From the NCBI RefSeq assembly GCF_024666615.1, contig NZ_CP088297.1:4258501-4322500 (forward strand): a stretch of DNA of 64,000 nucleotides. The letters run 5' to 3'. The position numbers were made by a program, and so were the translations under genes. Of this stretch, positions 45,882 through 54,514 are shown piece after piece (within the stretch, counting starts at the first letter, position 1; the number at the start of each line of letters is the position of its first letter). The notes below the pieces were generated by a model that worked only from the letters and a program-made list of their open reading frames with translations, searched no databases and was not told the origin of the DNA. The DNA comes from Aquabacterium sp. J223 (GTDB lineage Bacteria; Pseudomonadota; Gammaproteobacteria; Burkholderiales; Burkholderiaceae_C).

Positions 45882-46898
45882 ATGACCCCCGTCCGCTCGA
45901 CCCCTTCCGGCGTGTCGCTGACCCGCGCCCTGGCGTTCGCCGCCGGCCTGCTGTGCGCGTCGCTGACGGCGCAGGCGCAGGCGCCGGCCGCGCCGGCGGC
46001 CTACCCGAACAAGCCGATCCGCCTGGTCGTGAACTTCCCGCCCGGCGGCGCCGCCGACACCATCGCCCGCGCGGTCGCCGCGCCGCTGCAGGACGCGCTG
46101 GGCCAGTCGGTGGTGGTGGAGAACCGCGCCGGCTCCGGCGGCAACCTGGGCGGCGACCTGGTGGCCAAGTCGGCGCCGGACGGCTACACGCTGCTGATGA
46201 GCTCCGGCGGCATGGTGTCGGTCAACCCCTTCATCTACCCCAAGATGCCGTTCGACCCGGCGAAGGACCTGACGCCGGTGGCGGCCGCCGCGCGGGTGCT
46301 GGTCTTCCTGGTCACCAAGCCGGCGCTGCCGGTGGACAACGGCAAGGCCTTCGTCGCCTACCTGAAGGCCAACCCCGGCAAGCTCACCTACGGCTCGCCG
46401 GGCAACGGCAGCTCGCCGCACCTGGCCGGCGAGATGTTCAAGAGCCAGGCCGGCGTGTTCGCGGTGCACGTGCCCTACCGCGGCGCCGCGCCGGCGCTGC
46501 AGGACCTGCTGGCCGGCCAGATCGACTACACCTTCGACCCCGGCATCGGCATTCCGCACGTCCGGGCCGGCAAGCTCAAGCTGCTGGCGGTGGGCAGCCC
46601 GAAGCGCTCGCCGCTGTTCCCCGACGTGCCGACGGTGGAGGAGGCGATGGGCCTGAAGGGCTTCGACGCCGACAGCGTGTTCGGCTTCTACGCGCCGGCC
46701 GGCACCCCGGCGGACATCGTCAACCGACTCAACCGCGAGATCAACCGCACGCTGGCCCTGCCCGCGGTGCGCGAGCGCATCCTGGCGCTGGGCGGCGAGC
46801 CGGCGCCGATGACGCCGGCGCAGTTCCACGCCAAGGCGGAGGAGGACGCGAAGCGCTTCGGCGCCATCATCCGCGAGCGCAAGATCGTCGCGGATTGA
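45882..46898 (+). CDS. Bug/TctC-family periplasmic binding protein
   Basis: A 338-residue Bug receptor, with a long Ala-rich signal region (ending LTAQAQAPAAPAA) and mature YPNKPIRLVVNFPPGGAADTIA. VENRAGSGGNLGGDLVAKS and VHVPYRGAAPALQDLLAGQ are the motifs. A GGAGACACCC precedes the ATG. Its place 63 bases after benzoylformate decarboxylase suggests an aromatic 2-oxo-acid or hydroxy-acid ligand; this is inference. Confidence 0.93.
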   Translation: MTPVRSTPSGVSLTRALAFAAGLLCASLTAQAQAPAAPAAYPNKPIRLVVNFPPGGAADTIARAVAAPLQDALGQSVVVENRAGSGGNLGGDLVAKSAPDGYTLLMSSGGMVSVNPFIYPKMPFDPAKDLTPVAAAARVLVFLVTKPALPVDNGKAFVAYLKANPGKLTYGSPGNGSSPHLAGEMFKSQAGVFAVHVPYRGAAPALQDLLAGQIDYTFDPGIGIPHVRAGKLKLLAVGSPKRSPLFPDVPTVEEAMGLKGFDADSVFGFYAPAGTPADIVNRLNREINRTLALPAVRERILALGGEPAPMTPAQFHAKAEEDAKRFGAIIRERKIVAD

Positions 46899-46905
46899 AC
46901 TGAAG

Positions 46906-46940
46906 CCCCTGGTCGCCTTCGGCGACCTGTCCCCACAGGG
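46906..46940 (+). repeat. Hairpin-forming intergenic repeat, copy 2
   Basis: CCCCTGGTCGCCTTCGGCGACCTGTCCCCACAGGGA is nearly the same as 16557-16590 and forms a GGTCGCC-TTC-GGCGACC stem just after the Bug gene stop. A transcript-end role is likely. A poly-T run is absent. Confidence 0.6.
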
Positions 46941-46982
46941 ATCGGATCGGAAACCCGTGGCCGCCGCCCATAATCGGCGGCC

Positions 46983-47462
46983 ATGGACCTGCCCGCCCAC
47001 CAACTGACCATGACGGTGCTGATGACGCCGGACACCGCGAACTTCGCGGGCAACGTGCACGGCGGCACCATCCTCAAGCTGCTGGACCAGGTGGCCTACG
47101 CCTGTGCCAGCCGCTACGCCGGCCGCTACGTGGTGACGCTGAGCGTGGACCAGGTGATGTTCCGCCAGCCCATCCACGTCGGCGAGCTGGTCACCTTCCT
47201 GGCGGCGGTCAACCACACCGGCACCTCGTCGATGGAGATCGGCATCAAGGTCATCGCCGAGGACATCCGCACGCAGGCCGTGCGGCATGTCAACAGTTGC
47301 TTCTTCACCATGGTGGCGGTGGACGACGAGCGCAAGCCGGTGCCGGTGCCGCCGCTGCGGCCCTTCAGCCCCGACGAACGCCGCCGCTTCGCGGCCGCCG
47401 AGGTGCGCAAGCAGCTGCGCCGCGAGATGGCCGAGCGCGCCGCGCAATTGATGCCGAGCTGA
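46983..47462 (+). CDS. Acyl-CoA thioesterase, hotdog fold (YciA/BFIT-like)
   Basis: A 159-residue single-hotdog acyl-CoA hydrolase. NFAGNVHGGTILKLLDQVAYACASRY carries the catalytic Asn/Asp-helix pattern, and VVTLSVDQVMFRQPIHVGELVTF is the following strand pair. The C-terminus is a basic helix (RRFAAAEVRKQLRREMAERAA). Substrates are usually medium or long acyl-CoA. It stands alone between a Bug gene and a PEP-CTERM gene. Confidence 0.92.
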   Translation: MDLPAHQLTMTVLMTPDTANFAGNVHGGTILKLLDQVAYACASRYAGRYVVTLSVDQVMFRQPIHVGELVTFLAAVNHTGTSSMEIGIKVIAEDIRTQAVRHVNSCFFTMVAVDDERKPVPVPPLRPFSPDERRRFAAAEVRKQLRREMAERAAQLMPS

Positions 47463-47490
47463 TGCCGCGCTGATGCCCGGCGCGTGACGC

Positions 47491-47506
47491 TGAAGCGGGC
47501 GCTTCA
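47491..47506. promoter_or_regulatory. Perfect short inverted repeat upstream of a PEP-CTERM gene
   Basis: TGAAGCG-GG-CGCTTCA is a perfect seven-base inverted repeat about 70 bases before the start at 47576. It could be an operator or the end of the thioesterase transcript. A CTGTCAT 7-mer at 47524-47530 equals a Pho-box half-site, but the second half is absent. Confidence 0.35.
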
Positions 47507-47575
47507 TCAACGCTTCGCGCCGCTGTCATCGGCGCTTTCCAGACTCGCAGGTTCCGATCACAACAAGGAACCTGC

Positions 47576-48973
47576 ATGGACCACCGCCTCTTCACCGCCC
47601 GCCGCCTGGTCGCCCTGGCGTGCGCCCTCGCCGCCACCGGCGTGCACGCCGCCAACACGCTGACCGGCTTCGCCCTGCTGCCGGCCAACACCTTCGCGCC
47701 GGGGCCGACCTCGGGCCAGCTGACGGCGCCGTCCAACGGCGTCACGCCGCCCTACGTCAACCAGCAGCCGGTGCAGGGCTTCTCGGCGGTGCTGAACGGC
47801 CCGGTGGCCGGCAGCTACTTCGTCATGCCGGACAACGGCTTCGGCAACATCGCCAACTCGCCGGACTACCTGCTGCGCATGTACGCGGTGGCGCCGCAAT
47901 GGCGCACGGCCAGCGGCGGCAGCGGCACGGTGACCCCGCTCCACTACGTCACCGGCGCACCCCAGCCCAGCTTCAACACCAGCACCTTCATCCAGCTGCG
48001 CGACCCCGACCAGCGGCTGGGCTTCAACCTCGTCGCCAACCAGACCAACTACCCCGGCTCGTCGATTCCGGTGGACCCGCAGCTCAAGGCCAACCGCTGG
48101 CTCACCGGCGGTGACCTGGACATCGAGGCGGTGCGGCAGGACCGCAACGGCAACCTCTGGTTCGGCGACGAGTTCGGCCCCTTCCTGGTCAAGACCGACG
48201 CCACCGGCAAGGTGCTGCGCAGCGAGATCGCGCTGCCCAACAGCACCGGCACCGGCGGCGCGCCGCTGGTGCAGTCGCCGCAGAACCCGTACGTGGCGCC
48301 GGGGCAGAACAACCTGCGCGGCTCCAACGGCTTCGAGGGCCTGGCCATCGACACCTCAGGCAACAAGCTCTACACGCTGCTCGAAGGGCCGCTGATCCCC
48401 GACGCCGACCAGAAGCGGCTGATCATCAACGAGTTCGACCTGGCCACCGAGGCCTACACCGGCCGCACCTTCGGCTACAAGCTCGACCCCAAGGGCACCA
48501 ACATCGGCGACATGACGGCGATCAACGACCATGAGTTCCTGGTCATCGAGCGCAACGGCATCCAGGGCACCCAGCCGAACGCCGCCGACATGTTCAAGAA
48601 GGTCTACAAGATCGACCTGAACAAGGTCGACGCCAACGGCTTCGCCGAGAAGACCGAGGTGGTGGACCTGCTCAACATCGCCGACCCCAACGACCTCAAC
48701 GGCGACGGCCGGCTGACCTTCGACTTCCCCTTCGTCACCATCGAGGACGTGCTGGTCGTCGACGCCCACACCCTGCTGGTGATCAACGACAACAACTACC
48801 CCGGCAACGGCGGCCGCACCACCGTGGGCCCGGACAACACCGAGTTCATCCTGGTCAGCCTGGACCAGCGGCTGGCGGTGGCGCCCATCCCCGAGCCGGA
48901 GACCTACGCGCTGATGCTGGCCGGGCTGGGCGCCCTGGGCGTTGCGGCCCGGCGCCGCCGTCGCCAAGGCTGA
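47576..48973 (+). CDS. Phytase-like/esterase-like PEP-CTERM protein
   Basis: A 465-residue secreted protein of the esterase-like-activity-of-phytase family. Signal peptide residues 1-25 (LACALAATGVHA). The body has VMPDNGFGNIANS, DIEAVRQDRNGNLWFGDEFGPFLVK and RGSNGFEGLAID, all family motifs of a beta-propeller. The C-terminus IPEPETYALMLAGLGALGVAA-RRRRRQG is a PEP-CTERM signal. Phosphate-ester hydrolysis at the cell surface is possible but many relatives are untested. It is the second PEP-CTERM protein in the window. Confidence 0.88.
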   Translation: MDHRLFTARRLVALACALAATGVHAANTLTGFALLPANTFAPGPTSGQLTAPSNGVTPPYVNQQPVQGFSAVLNGPVAGSYFVMPDNGFGNIANSPDYLLRMYAVAPQWRTASGGSGTVTPLHYVTGAPQPSFNTSTFIQLRDPDQRLGFNLVANQTNYPGSSIPVDPQLKANRWLTGGDLDIEAVRQDRNGNLWFGDEFGPFLVKTDATGKVLRSEIALPNSTGTGGAPLVQSPQNPYVAPGQNNLRGSNGFEGLAIDTSGNKLYTLLEGPLIPDADQKRLIINEFDLATEAYTGRTFGYKLDPKGTNIGDMTAINDHEFLVIERNGIQGTQPNAADMFKKVYKIDLNKVDANGFAEKTEVVDLLNIADPNDLNGDGRLTFDFPFVTIEDVLVVDAHTLLVINDNNYPGNGGRTTVGPDNTEFILVSLDQRLAVAPIPEPETYALMLAGLGALGVAARRRRRQG

Positions 48974-49012
48974 GGCACTGGCACCGGCGACGAACCGGGC
49001 CGTGCGCCCGGT

Positions 49013-49777
49013 TCAGTCGCGGAAGTTGTGGCCCAGCCGGTCGAGCCGGCGCAGCAGCGCCGGCCAGACGAAGTCGCCGCCCAGGCCGCCGGTCTGCACC
49101 CGCATCGCCTCCCGCGTGCCGGCGATGATCTGCGGGTCGACGGCCGTCAGCGGCGCGCCGCCGCTCTGCGCCATCACCTGGATGCGGCAGGCCGACTCGA
49201 AGGTGTGCATCGACAGGAAGGCGTTGCCCACGCTGCGGCCCACCGTCAGCAGGCCATGGTTGCGCAGCACCAGAAAGGTGTTGCGGCCCAGGTCGGCCTG
49301 CAGGCGGGGGCCCTCGTCGGGCCGGAAGGCCACGCCTTCGTAGTCGTGGTAGCCCACCGAGGCCAGCACGAAGGTGGCCTGCTGGGAGATCGGCAGCACG
49401 CCGTCGCGCTGGGCGCTCACCGCCACGCCGGCCATGGTGTGGGTGTGCAGCACGCACTGCACGTCGGGCCGGGCGGCGTGCACCGCGCTGTGGATGACGA
49501 AGCCGGCCGGGTTCACCGGGTGCGGCGAGTCGATCACCTTGCGGCATTCGCTGTCCACCTTGACCAGCGACGAGGCGGTGATCTCCTCGAACATCAGCCC
49601 GTACGGGTTGATCAGGAAGTGGTGCTCCGGTCCGGGCACCCGCACGCTGATGTGGGTGAACACCAGGTCGTCCCAGCCGGACAGGGCGACCAGCCGGTAG
49701 CAGGCGGCCAGGTCCTGGCGCAGCTGCCATTCCTCGGCGGAGACCTGGTCGCGGACGGCGGCGGTGGCGGGGTTCAT
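49013..49777 (-). CDS. Class II aldolase/adducin family protein
   Basis: A 254-residue class II aldolase-fold protein. The zinc-binding histidines are in VLHTHTMAG and RNHGLLTVG. The N-terminus (SAEEWQLRQDLAACYRLVALSGWDDLVFTHISVRVPG) is that of a broad group sometimes annotated as class II aldolase with a hydroxy-acid or adducin-like role. ATG at 49777 is chosen at the family start. It is not clearly in an operon; substrate unknown. Confidence 0.85.
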   Translation of the reverse strand: MNPATAAVRDQVSAEEWQLRQDLAACYRLVALSGWDDLVFTHISVRVPGPEHHFLINPYGLMFEEITASSLVKVDSECRKVIDSPHPVNPAGFVIHSAVHAARPDVQCVLHTHTMAGVAVSAQRDGVLPISQQATFVLASVGYHDYEGVAFRPDEGPRLQADLGRNTFLVLRNHGLLTVGRSVGNAFLSMHTFESACRIQVMAQSGGAPLTAVDPQIIAGTREAMRVQTGGLGGDFVWPALLRRLDRLGHNFRD

Positions 49778-49916
49778 GCGGTACTCCTGGCAGGGTCGTG
49801 GTGGGCGATTGGGACACGGCGCGGCGGGCCCGGATGTCAACAACCCGACAACCCCAGGGAATGTCCCTGCCGCGAGGCGGGCCGGCCTCCACCCGTCACC
49901 CGCGGCTCCCACCGCT

Positions 49917-50660
49917 TCAGCGGCTCCGCTGCTTCACCCACGCCTCCACCTTGTCGCTGCCGCCGATCAGTTGACCGTTCACGAACAGTTGCGGCACCGT
50001 CCCGGCCCGCGCGATCGCGCCAAGCGCGCGCGTGCGGATGCTGTGCGGCAGCGGCACGTCGGCGTACGGGACGCCGGCTTCGTCCAGCAGTTGCTTCGCC
50101 TTGGCGCAGAAGGCGCAGCCCTCGCGCGTGAGCAGCGCCACCTGGTCCGGCTCGCGGGCGTCCCGGTTGACGTAGTGCAGCAGCGTATCGGCATCGGAGA
50201 CCTTGAACGGGTCACCCGGCTCCTCCGGCTCCACGAACATCTTCTCGACCACACCGTCGCGCACGAGCATCGAGTAGCGCCACGACCGCTTGCCGAAGTT
50301 CAGGTCGCTCTTGTCGACCAGCATGCCCATCTGCTCGGTGAAGGCGCCGTTGCCATCCGGCAGCATGAAGACGTTGTCGCACTCCTGGCTCTTGGCCCAT
50401 TCCTCCATGACGAACGGGTCGTTCACGGCGATGCAGACCACCTGGTCGACGCCGTTCTGCTTGAACGTGGGGGCCAGCTCGTTGAAGCGGGGCAGGTGCG
50501 TGCTGGAGCACGTCGGCGTGAAGGCGCCGGGCAGCGAGAACACGGCGACGGTGCGCCCCTTGAACAAATCGTCGGAGCTGATGTCCTTCCATTCGTTGTC
50601 TGCGCGGTAGCGGAACCTGACGTGCGGGACGGGCTGGCCTTCGCGGGCGGGTTGGGGCAT
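49917..50660 (-). CDS. Peroxiredoxin-glutaredoxin fusion (Prx5 type)
   Basis: A 247-residue hybrid that reduces peroxides using glutathione directly. The Prx5-type domain (residues 1-165) has the peroxidatic cysteine in PGAFTPTCSSTHLP, and the C-terminal glutaredoxin domain has the CAFC motif in TREGCAFCAKAKQLL. Such fusions occur in Haemophilus and many beta/gammaproteobacteria. It is divergent from the VF530 gene, with 91 bases between start codons. Confidence 0.93.
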   Translation of the reverse strand: MPQPAREGQPVPHVRFRYRADNEWKDISSDDLFKGRTVAVFSLPGAFTPTCSSTHLPRFNELAPTFKQNGVDQVVCIAVNDPFVMEEWAKSQECDNVFMLPDGNGAFTEQMGMLVDKSDLNFGKRSWRYSMLVRDGVVEKMFVEPEEPGDPFKVSDADTLLHYVNRDAREPDQVALLTREGCAFCAKAKQLLDEAGVPYADVPLPHSIRTRALGAIARAGTVPQLFVNGQLIGGSDKVEAWVKQRSR

Positions 50661-50751
50661 GGCTTGGCACTCCGGCTGCTGACGATCGCTGGATTCTGCG
50701 CGGGCTGCGGCACTTCGCGAGCCCGCTCGCCGCGCGCGAAAATCACCCGAC

Positions 50752-51024
50752 ATGTCGTCGACGCCACCGCCACCGCCCGCCCAGCCCCGCAACCCGCTGC
50801 ATGGCAAGACCCTAGAGGCCATCCTCACCGAGCTGGTGGCGCACTACGGCTGGGACGGCCTCGCGCAGCGCGTGGCCCTCCGTTGCTTCAGCAGCCAGCC
50901 GAGCATCGGCTCCAGCCTGAAGGTCCTGCGCAAGACACCGTGGGCGCGCGAGAAGGTCGAGGGCCTGTACCGCTTCATGCTGCGGGACCTGCGGCGCGGT
51001 GGCCCGCCAGACGCTCAAGGATGA
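50752..51024 (+). CDS. VF530 family (DUF2132) DNA-binding-like small protein
   Basis: A 90-residue protein matching the VF530 family: NPLHGKTLEAILTELVAHYGWDGLAQRVALRCF followed by IGSSLKVLRKTPWAREKVEGLYRFML. The fold resembles a DNA-binding domain but its role is unknown. A proline-rich leader (SSTPPPPPAQP) precedes it. Its stop overlaps the next start (ATGA). Confidence 0.9.
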   Translation: MSSTPPPPPAQPRNPLHGKTLEAILTELVAHYGWDGLAQRVALRCFSSQPSIGSSLKVLRKTPWAREKVEGLYRFMLRDLRRGGPPDAQG

Positions 51025-51545
51025 GCGCCGACCCGACCGCGAAGTACCTGGCGGCCTATCCGCCTGACCTGCGCGCGCAGGTGCGGGTGTTGATCGCCGA
51101 GGGGCGGCTCCTCGCAAGCCTGATGCGGCGCCATCCCGAGCGCCACGACATCGCCAGCGACGCCGCGCTGTACGAGTATGTGCAAGAGCTGAAGAGCCGC
51201 CACATGCGCAACGCCGGGCCGCTGGCCAAAGTGCTCTACGACAGCCGGCTGCACCTGACCCACCGGGCCCTGGGCACGCACACGACCGTGTCGCGCCCGC
51301 AAGGCGGCAACCTCAAGGCCAAGCGCGAGATCCGCATCGCCAGCCTGTTCCGCCAGGCCCCCGCCGCATTCCTGAGGACGATCGTCGTGCATGAGCTTGC
51401 GCACCTGAAGGAGCGCGAGCACGACAAGGCGTTCTACGCCCTGTGCACCCACATGGAGCCCGACTACCACCAGCTGGAGTTCGATGTCCGGATGTGGCTG
51501 ACGGGGCTGGAGGCTGGCGGGGTGCAGGGTGGCGTGTCGGGCTGA
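51021..51545 (+). CDS. YgjP-like zinc metallopeptidase
   Basis: A 174-residue protein with the zinc signature HELAHLKEREHDKAFYAL (HExxH, then H) and the strand KAKREIRIASLF. It belongs to the YgjP/DUF45-like M48-related peptidases; the N-terminal half is helical. It has no signal peptide. It overlaps the VF530 gene by four bases. Substrate is unknown. Just downstream the base composition drops and a foreign-looking island begins. Confidence 0.87.
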   Translation: MSADPTAKYLAAYPPDLRAQVRVLIAEGRLLASLMRRHPERHDIASDAALYEYVQELKSRHMRNAGPLAKVLYDSRLHLTHRALGTHTTVSRPQGGNLKAKREIRIASLFRQAPAAFLRTIVVHELAHLKEREHDKAFYALCTHMEPDYHQLEFDVRMWLTGLEAGGVQGGVSG

Positions 51546-51729
51546 AGACGCTTCTGGATAGGCAGAAGGCTGCGTCAGACTCTGGTTGCAGTCGCTCAGC
51601 CTCGCGCACGGGGAGGACCGCTCTCGGCCAGAAGTCGTCTTTAGTGACTGTCACCTTTCCGGCTGGCCATCCGCTCCGACCCGACCACGACCGGCTCGAA
51701 ACCCCGAAGCCCGCCTGGGTGATTGGCCG

Positions 51730-53919
51730 CTACTTGAGGTCCGGGATCTCGTCCGGCACGGGCACCGATGAGTCCCTCCGCGCCATCACAGCGCGCATGT
51801 GGCTATGTGCATGACGCGCGAGTGGTCCGCGCAGCTTGTCTGGAATGAACCAGAACCCGAGAACGGCCAAGAGCACGGTCAGGCCAGCGGAGATCCCGGG
51901 CTCCGACTCCGCTAGGCTTGTGCCCAGCAGCGTCAGGGCTCCGAAGAGGCCCGCAATCTCGAACCGAAGCCGTCGATAGACCGAACGTCCCGCCCGCATG
52001 CCCTCTGCAGCCACCTGGGCCCTGCGCTGCCTTTCGGCCTCCATCAGTTCGCCGACCGTCCGCTCCAGCTTGCCCTTGGAGATCTCATGAGACTCTGCCG
52101 CAAGGCGCTGGCGTTCGATCTCCTCACGCAGCAGTTTGGCGTCGCGAGCGTGTGCCTCAGATGCGGCACTCATGGCCGTAGAGAGCTGCTCAACAACGAC
52201 CGCGTGGCCCGCCTTGACCGCCGCAATTGCAGCTTCTGCCTTCTTGCGCTCCGCTTCGGCCGCATAGTCTCCGGCCGCGAGTTTCACTTTCTCGAGGATG
52301 AACGGCAGGCGCTCCTTAGTCACGTCCTCCGGGTCGCCACGCGTTGCCCGCATCAGCGCGCTTGCACCCTCTCGGTCCTCGAGCAGTGCTGCGATGTCTT
52401 GTGCAGCTTCTTTACCGCTCAGCTCAAGCATCAGGTTGTAGGCGCGAGCCTTGATGTCAGGTCGCGGTCTGACCGCGGCGGAGCAGTGAGCCAGCAGGCG
52501 CGCTCTGGAAATCTTGCCATCACCGCCGCCCTTACGCAGCCAGAGATAGCCGGCAAATTGCTTGTCAGACAAGGCCACCGGGACCCCGCGTTCAATCTTC
52601 GCCGCGGCATGAGAGGTCGCGCCTTTCAGCCAAAGCCGCCAGGATTCATTCGCGATTCCGACCAGGGCCGTATTTCGAGTTAGCAGCAGCGCCTTCGCGT
52701 CGCAGAGTCGAGTGCAAACATCGCCTGTGTCTCGGAGAGAGATCATGGACCACACCGACTTCCGGTCGTGGGCCTTGGCCTCATCGTTTCGCCACGCCTG
52801 CATACGTGAGCTCATGTACGACTCGATGTCGCCCACTGATGTCATCGACTTGCGATGCAGAGGGGTTTCCGGGTCTCGGTGCACAGCGATGCCGAGTCGC
52901 TGCTCTGCACGCTCTGCAACGCGACCAGTTAGTGCTGCAAGGGCTGTAGGGGCAGCCGTTGTGCCCCAACCAGACGCCACTTGATTGATCCCCGACCGCA
53001 GGAACTCCAGCCGCGCCTTGACCGCGGTCTCGGCCTCCGCAACGCAGTGGTCGAACACTGCCGGTTTCGCGCCGCCCTCGTGAATCGCTTCGAGCAACTC
53101 CAGGCCGTACTCCTCGTACTCTCCGTTCACACCCAGCATGTCGAGGAGAAGGGGCGAATCAAGATAGACAGTCAACCCGTCGAGCGGCGCGTTGTCCCCT
53201 GACGGCTCTCGAAAGCATGCGATCGCCTCAGCCGCCATGTTGGCAAAGGCGACATTCGATACACGATCGAAGGCCTGGGGATAGTTGCTGCGGAGGTCCA
53301 GCAAGAACTGCGAGACCAGGAAGTCAAGATGTAACTCCTCTGGATCACTTCGCTCAGCTTTAGGCTGGGGCTTCTTCAGCGTGATGGTTTCCGCTGTCCG
53401 CTTGGCGGAAATCGACACTTCACGCCGAGTAAGCAACCGCATCGAATCAACGTTTAGAAGGCGATCGAGGAAGGCGGCCTCGAGCCAGGACTGCTCCTTG
53501 CCTTCTATTCTTCCATCGGTCCGGCAGTACTCAAGGAACGAGTTAAGTACGTTCTCAACGTCTGCTTCCGTCACGGGCGGCGCTGCGGCGACATCGCCAA
53601 TGGTCTTCCCGGGCGCGTAGCGATAGACCGCCGACGAAGCGTGGCCAGATACGAGCAGCAGAATCCCCTCGGCCGCGAGTTGCTCTGTCAGCCCCAGCGC
53701 GGCCAAGCGGGGAATCGAGATCCCAAAGCGCTGGGCCACCGCATTGCAGAACTTGGCGGCGTCAAAGAGGTCACCGGCGAATTCTTGACAGGCCTCGGCG
53801 AGAAATGGTGTTATCGCCTGACCGATTCCCAGGCCCGGCTGCTGCAGGCGATCAGCCAGTACACAATAGGCTATGAGCGTTCGCTTCGGCCTGGCATCTG
53901 CTCCCATGTCTCTCCCCAA
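51730..53919 (-). CDS. Large unrecognised protein with PIN-like segment, coiled coil and C-terminal membrane anchor
   Basis: A 729-residue protein in a lower-G+C island; I recognise no named family. An N-terminal segment of about 100 residues (LIAYCVLADRLQQPGLGIGQ to VYRYAPGK) looks like a globular helical domain. Around residues 250-450, LTVYLDSPLLLDMLGV, FDHCVAEAETAV and LCDAKALLLTRNTALVG sit in the order expected of a PIN-like nuclease, though one usual acidic position appears as Asn. Residues about 560-650 form a Lys/Glu-rich coiled coil, then two hydrophobic helices (FEIAGLFGALTLLGTSLA and GLTVLLAVLGFWFIP) close the protein near the inner membrane. A defence or toxin role is conceivable because of the island setting, but not shown. 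Confidence 0.6.
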   Translation of the reverse strand: MGRDMGADARPKRTLIAYCVLADRLQQPGLGIGQAITPFLAEACQEFAGDLFDAAKFCNAVAQRFGISIPRLAALGLTEQLAAEGILLLVSGHASSAVYRYAPGKTIGDVAAAPPVTEADVENVLNSFLEYCRTDGRIEGKEQSWLEAAFLDRLLNVDSMRLLTRREVSISAKRTAETITLKKPQPKAERSDPEELHLDFLVSQFLLDLRSNYPQAFDRVSNVAFANMAAEAIACFREPSGDNAPLDGLTVYLDSPLLLDMLGVNGEYEEYGLELLEAIHEGGAKPAVFDHCVAEAETAVKARLEFLRSGINQVASGWGTTAAPTALAALTGRVAERAEQRLGIAVHRDPETPLHRKSMTSVGDIESYMSSRMQAWRNDEAKAHDRKSVWSMISLRDTGDVCTRLCDAKALLLTRNTALVGIANESWRLWLKGATSHAAAKIERGVPVALSDKQFAGYLWLRKGGGDGKISRARLLAHCSAAVRPRPDIKARAYNLMLELSGKEAAQDIAALLEDREGASALMRATRGDPEDVTKERLPFILEKVKLAAGDYAAEAERKKAEAAIAAVKAGHAVVVEQLSTAMSAASEAHARDAKLLREEIERQRLAAESHEISKGKLERTVGELMEAERQRRAQVAAEGMRAGRSVYRRLRFEIAGLFGALTLLGTSLAESEPGISAGLTVLLAVLGFWFIPDKLRGPLARHAHSHMRAVMARRDSSVPVPDEIPDLK

Positions 53920-54514
53920 CAGGCTGCTTTTCTCTCGCCAGTTTAGCCTGCCGTACCGAGGCCTCGACTGGAGGCGTGCCGCAGATTGCCGGCGGATTCG
54001 GATTCGCCAAACCGTTGATTCGCATGGACCCCATGATGTGGAACTCAGTAAACGGGGAATTCGTCATTCATTTGTGGCGCTCTTTGGCATCGACACCGAA
54101 AGCCGACGTGGGCATCTCGATTTGAGCTTCGACCTCCGGCTGCTTGAATGCAATCGCGCCGAGCCACCCGAGGGCTGTGTAGCCCGATACGGCGAGTCTG
54201 ACGCTGAGGTGGTCGGCGATGATCTTGTTGGACTCGCAGGGTCGCCGTCGAGGTATTTGAGTGCAACACGATGCCTGCCCTCACCGCGCGTCGCTATGGT
54301 CTGACGGGCGGCTTCAGGGCGACGTAGTTGAAGGGGCGGGGGGTCGGCTTCGGGTCGGAAGGAGCCGCCCATTGCAATTGGCTATGTGGCCGCAACCGCT
54401 GCATTGCTGCCATTGACGTCGCGAAGAAAGCGACCACAGAGGCTCAGCTGCAGCTGACAAGCTGGCGGTCAGACCATGTGAAATGCAGCCCCAAGCAGGT
54501 GTCCGGCCGTCCAT
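53920..54514. other. About 600 bases with no supportable gene
   Basis: This stretch upstream of the large island gene is of moderate G+C. Only short, unconvincing frames are open on either strand and none shows a ribosome site plus a recognisable motif. It should hold the promoter of the island gene (reading leftward from 53919). Possibly it is relic DNA. Confidence 0.6.

Larger units (their letters stand above)
51546..54514. mobile_element. Lower-G+C island with one large gene
   Basis: The region from just after the metallopeptidase to a nitroreductase remnant has base use unlike the rest. For example 53401-53460 has 30 G/C of 60, whereas 31861-31920 has 44 of 60. It contains the large protein at 51730-53919 and about 600 bases with no recognisable gene. 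I see no transposase, integrase, tRNA or direct repeats at the edges, so the mechanism of arrival is unknown; the disrupted nitroreductase marks its right edge. Confidence 0.6.

Noticed and set aside
47524..47541. Possible Pho box before the phytase-like PEP-CTERM gene
   Set aside because: Only one CTGTCAT half-site is present; the second seven-base half at the right spacing is absent.
50660..50752. Riboswitch or structured leader between peroxiredoxin and VF530 genes
   Set aside because: The gap is only about 90 bases, must hold two divergent promoters, and no conserved riboswitch motif is visible.
53920..54514. Possible transposase or integrase remnant beside the island gene
   Set aside because: No translated frame shows DDE, HTH or recombinase motifs, and no terminal inverted repeats were found.
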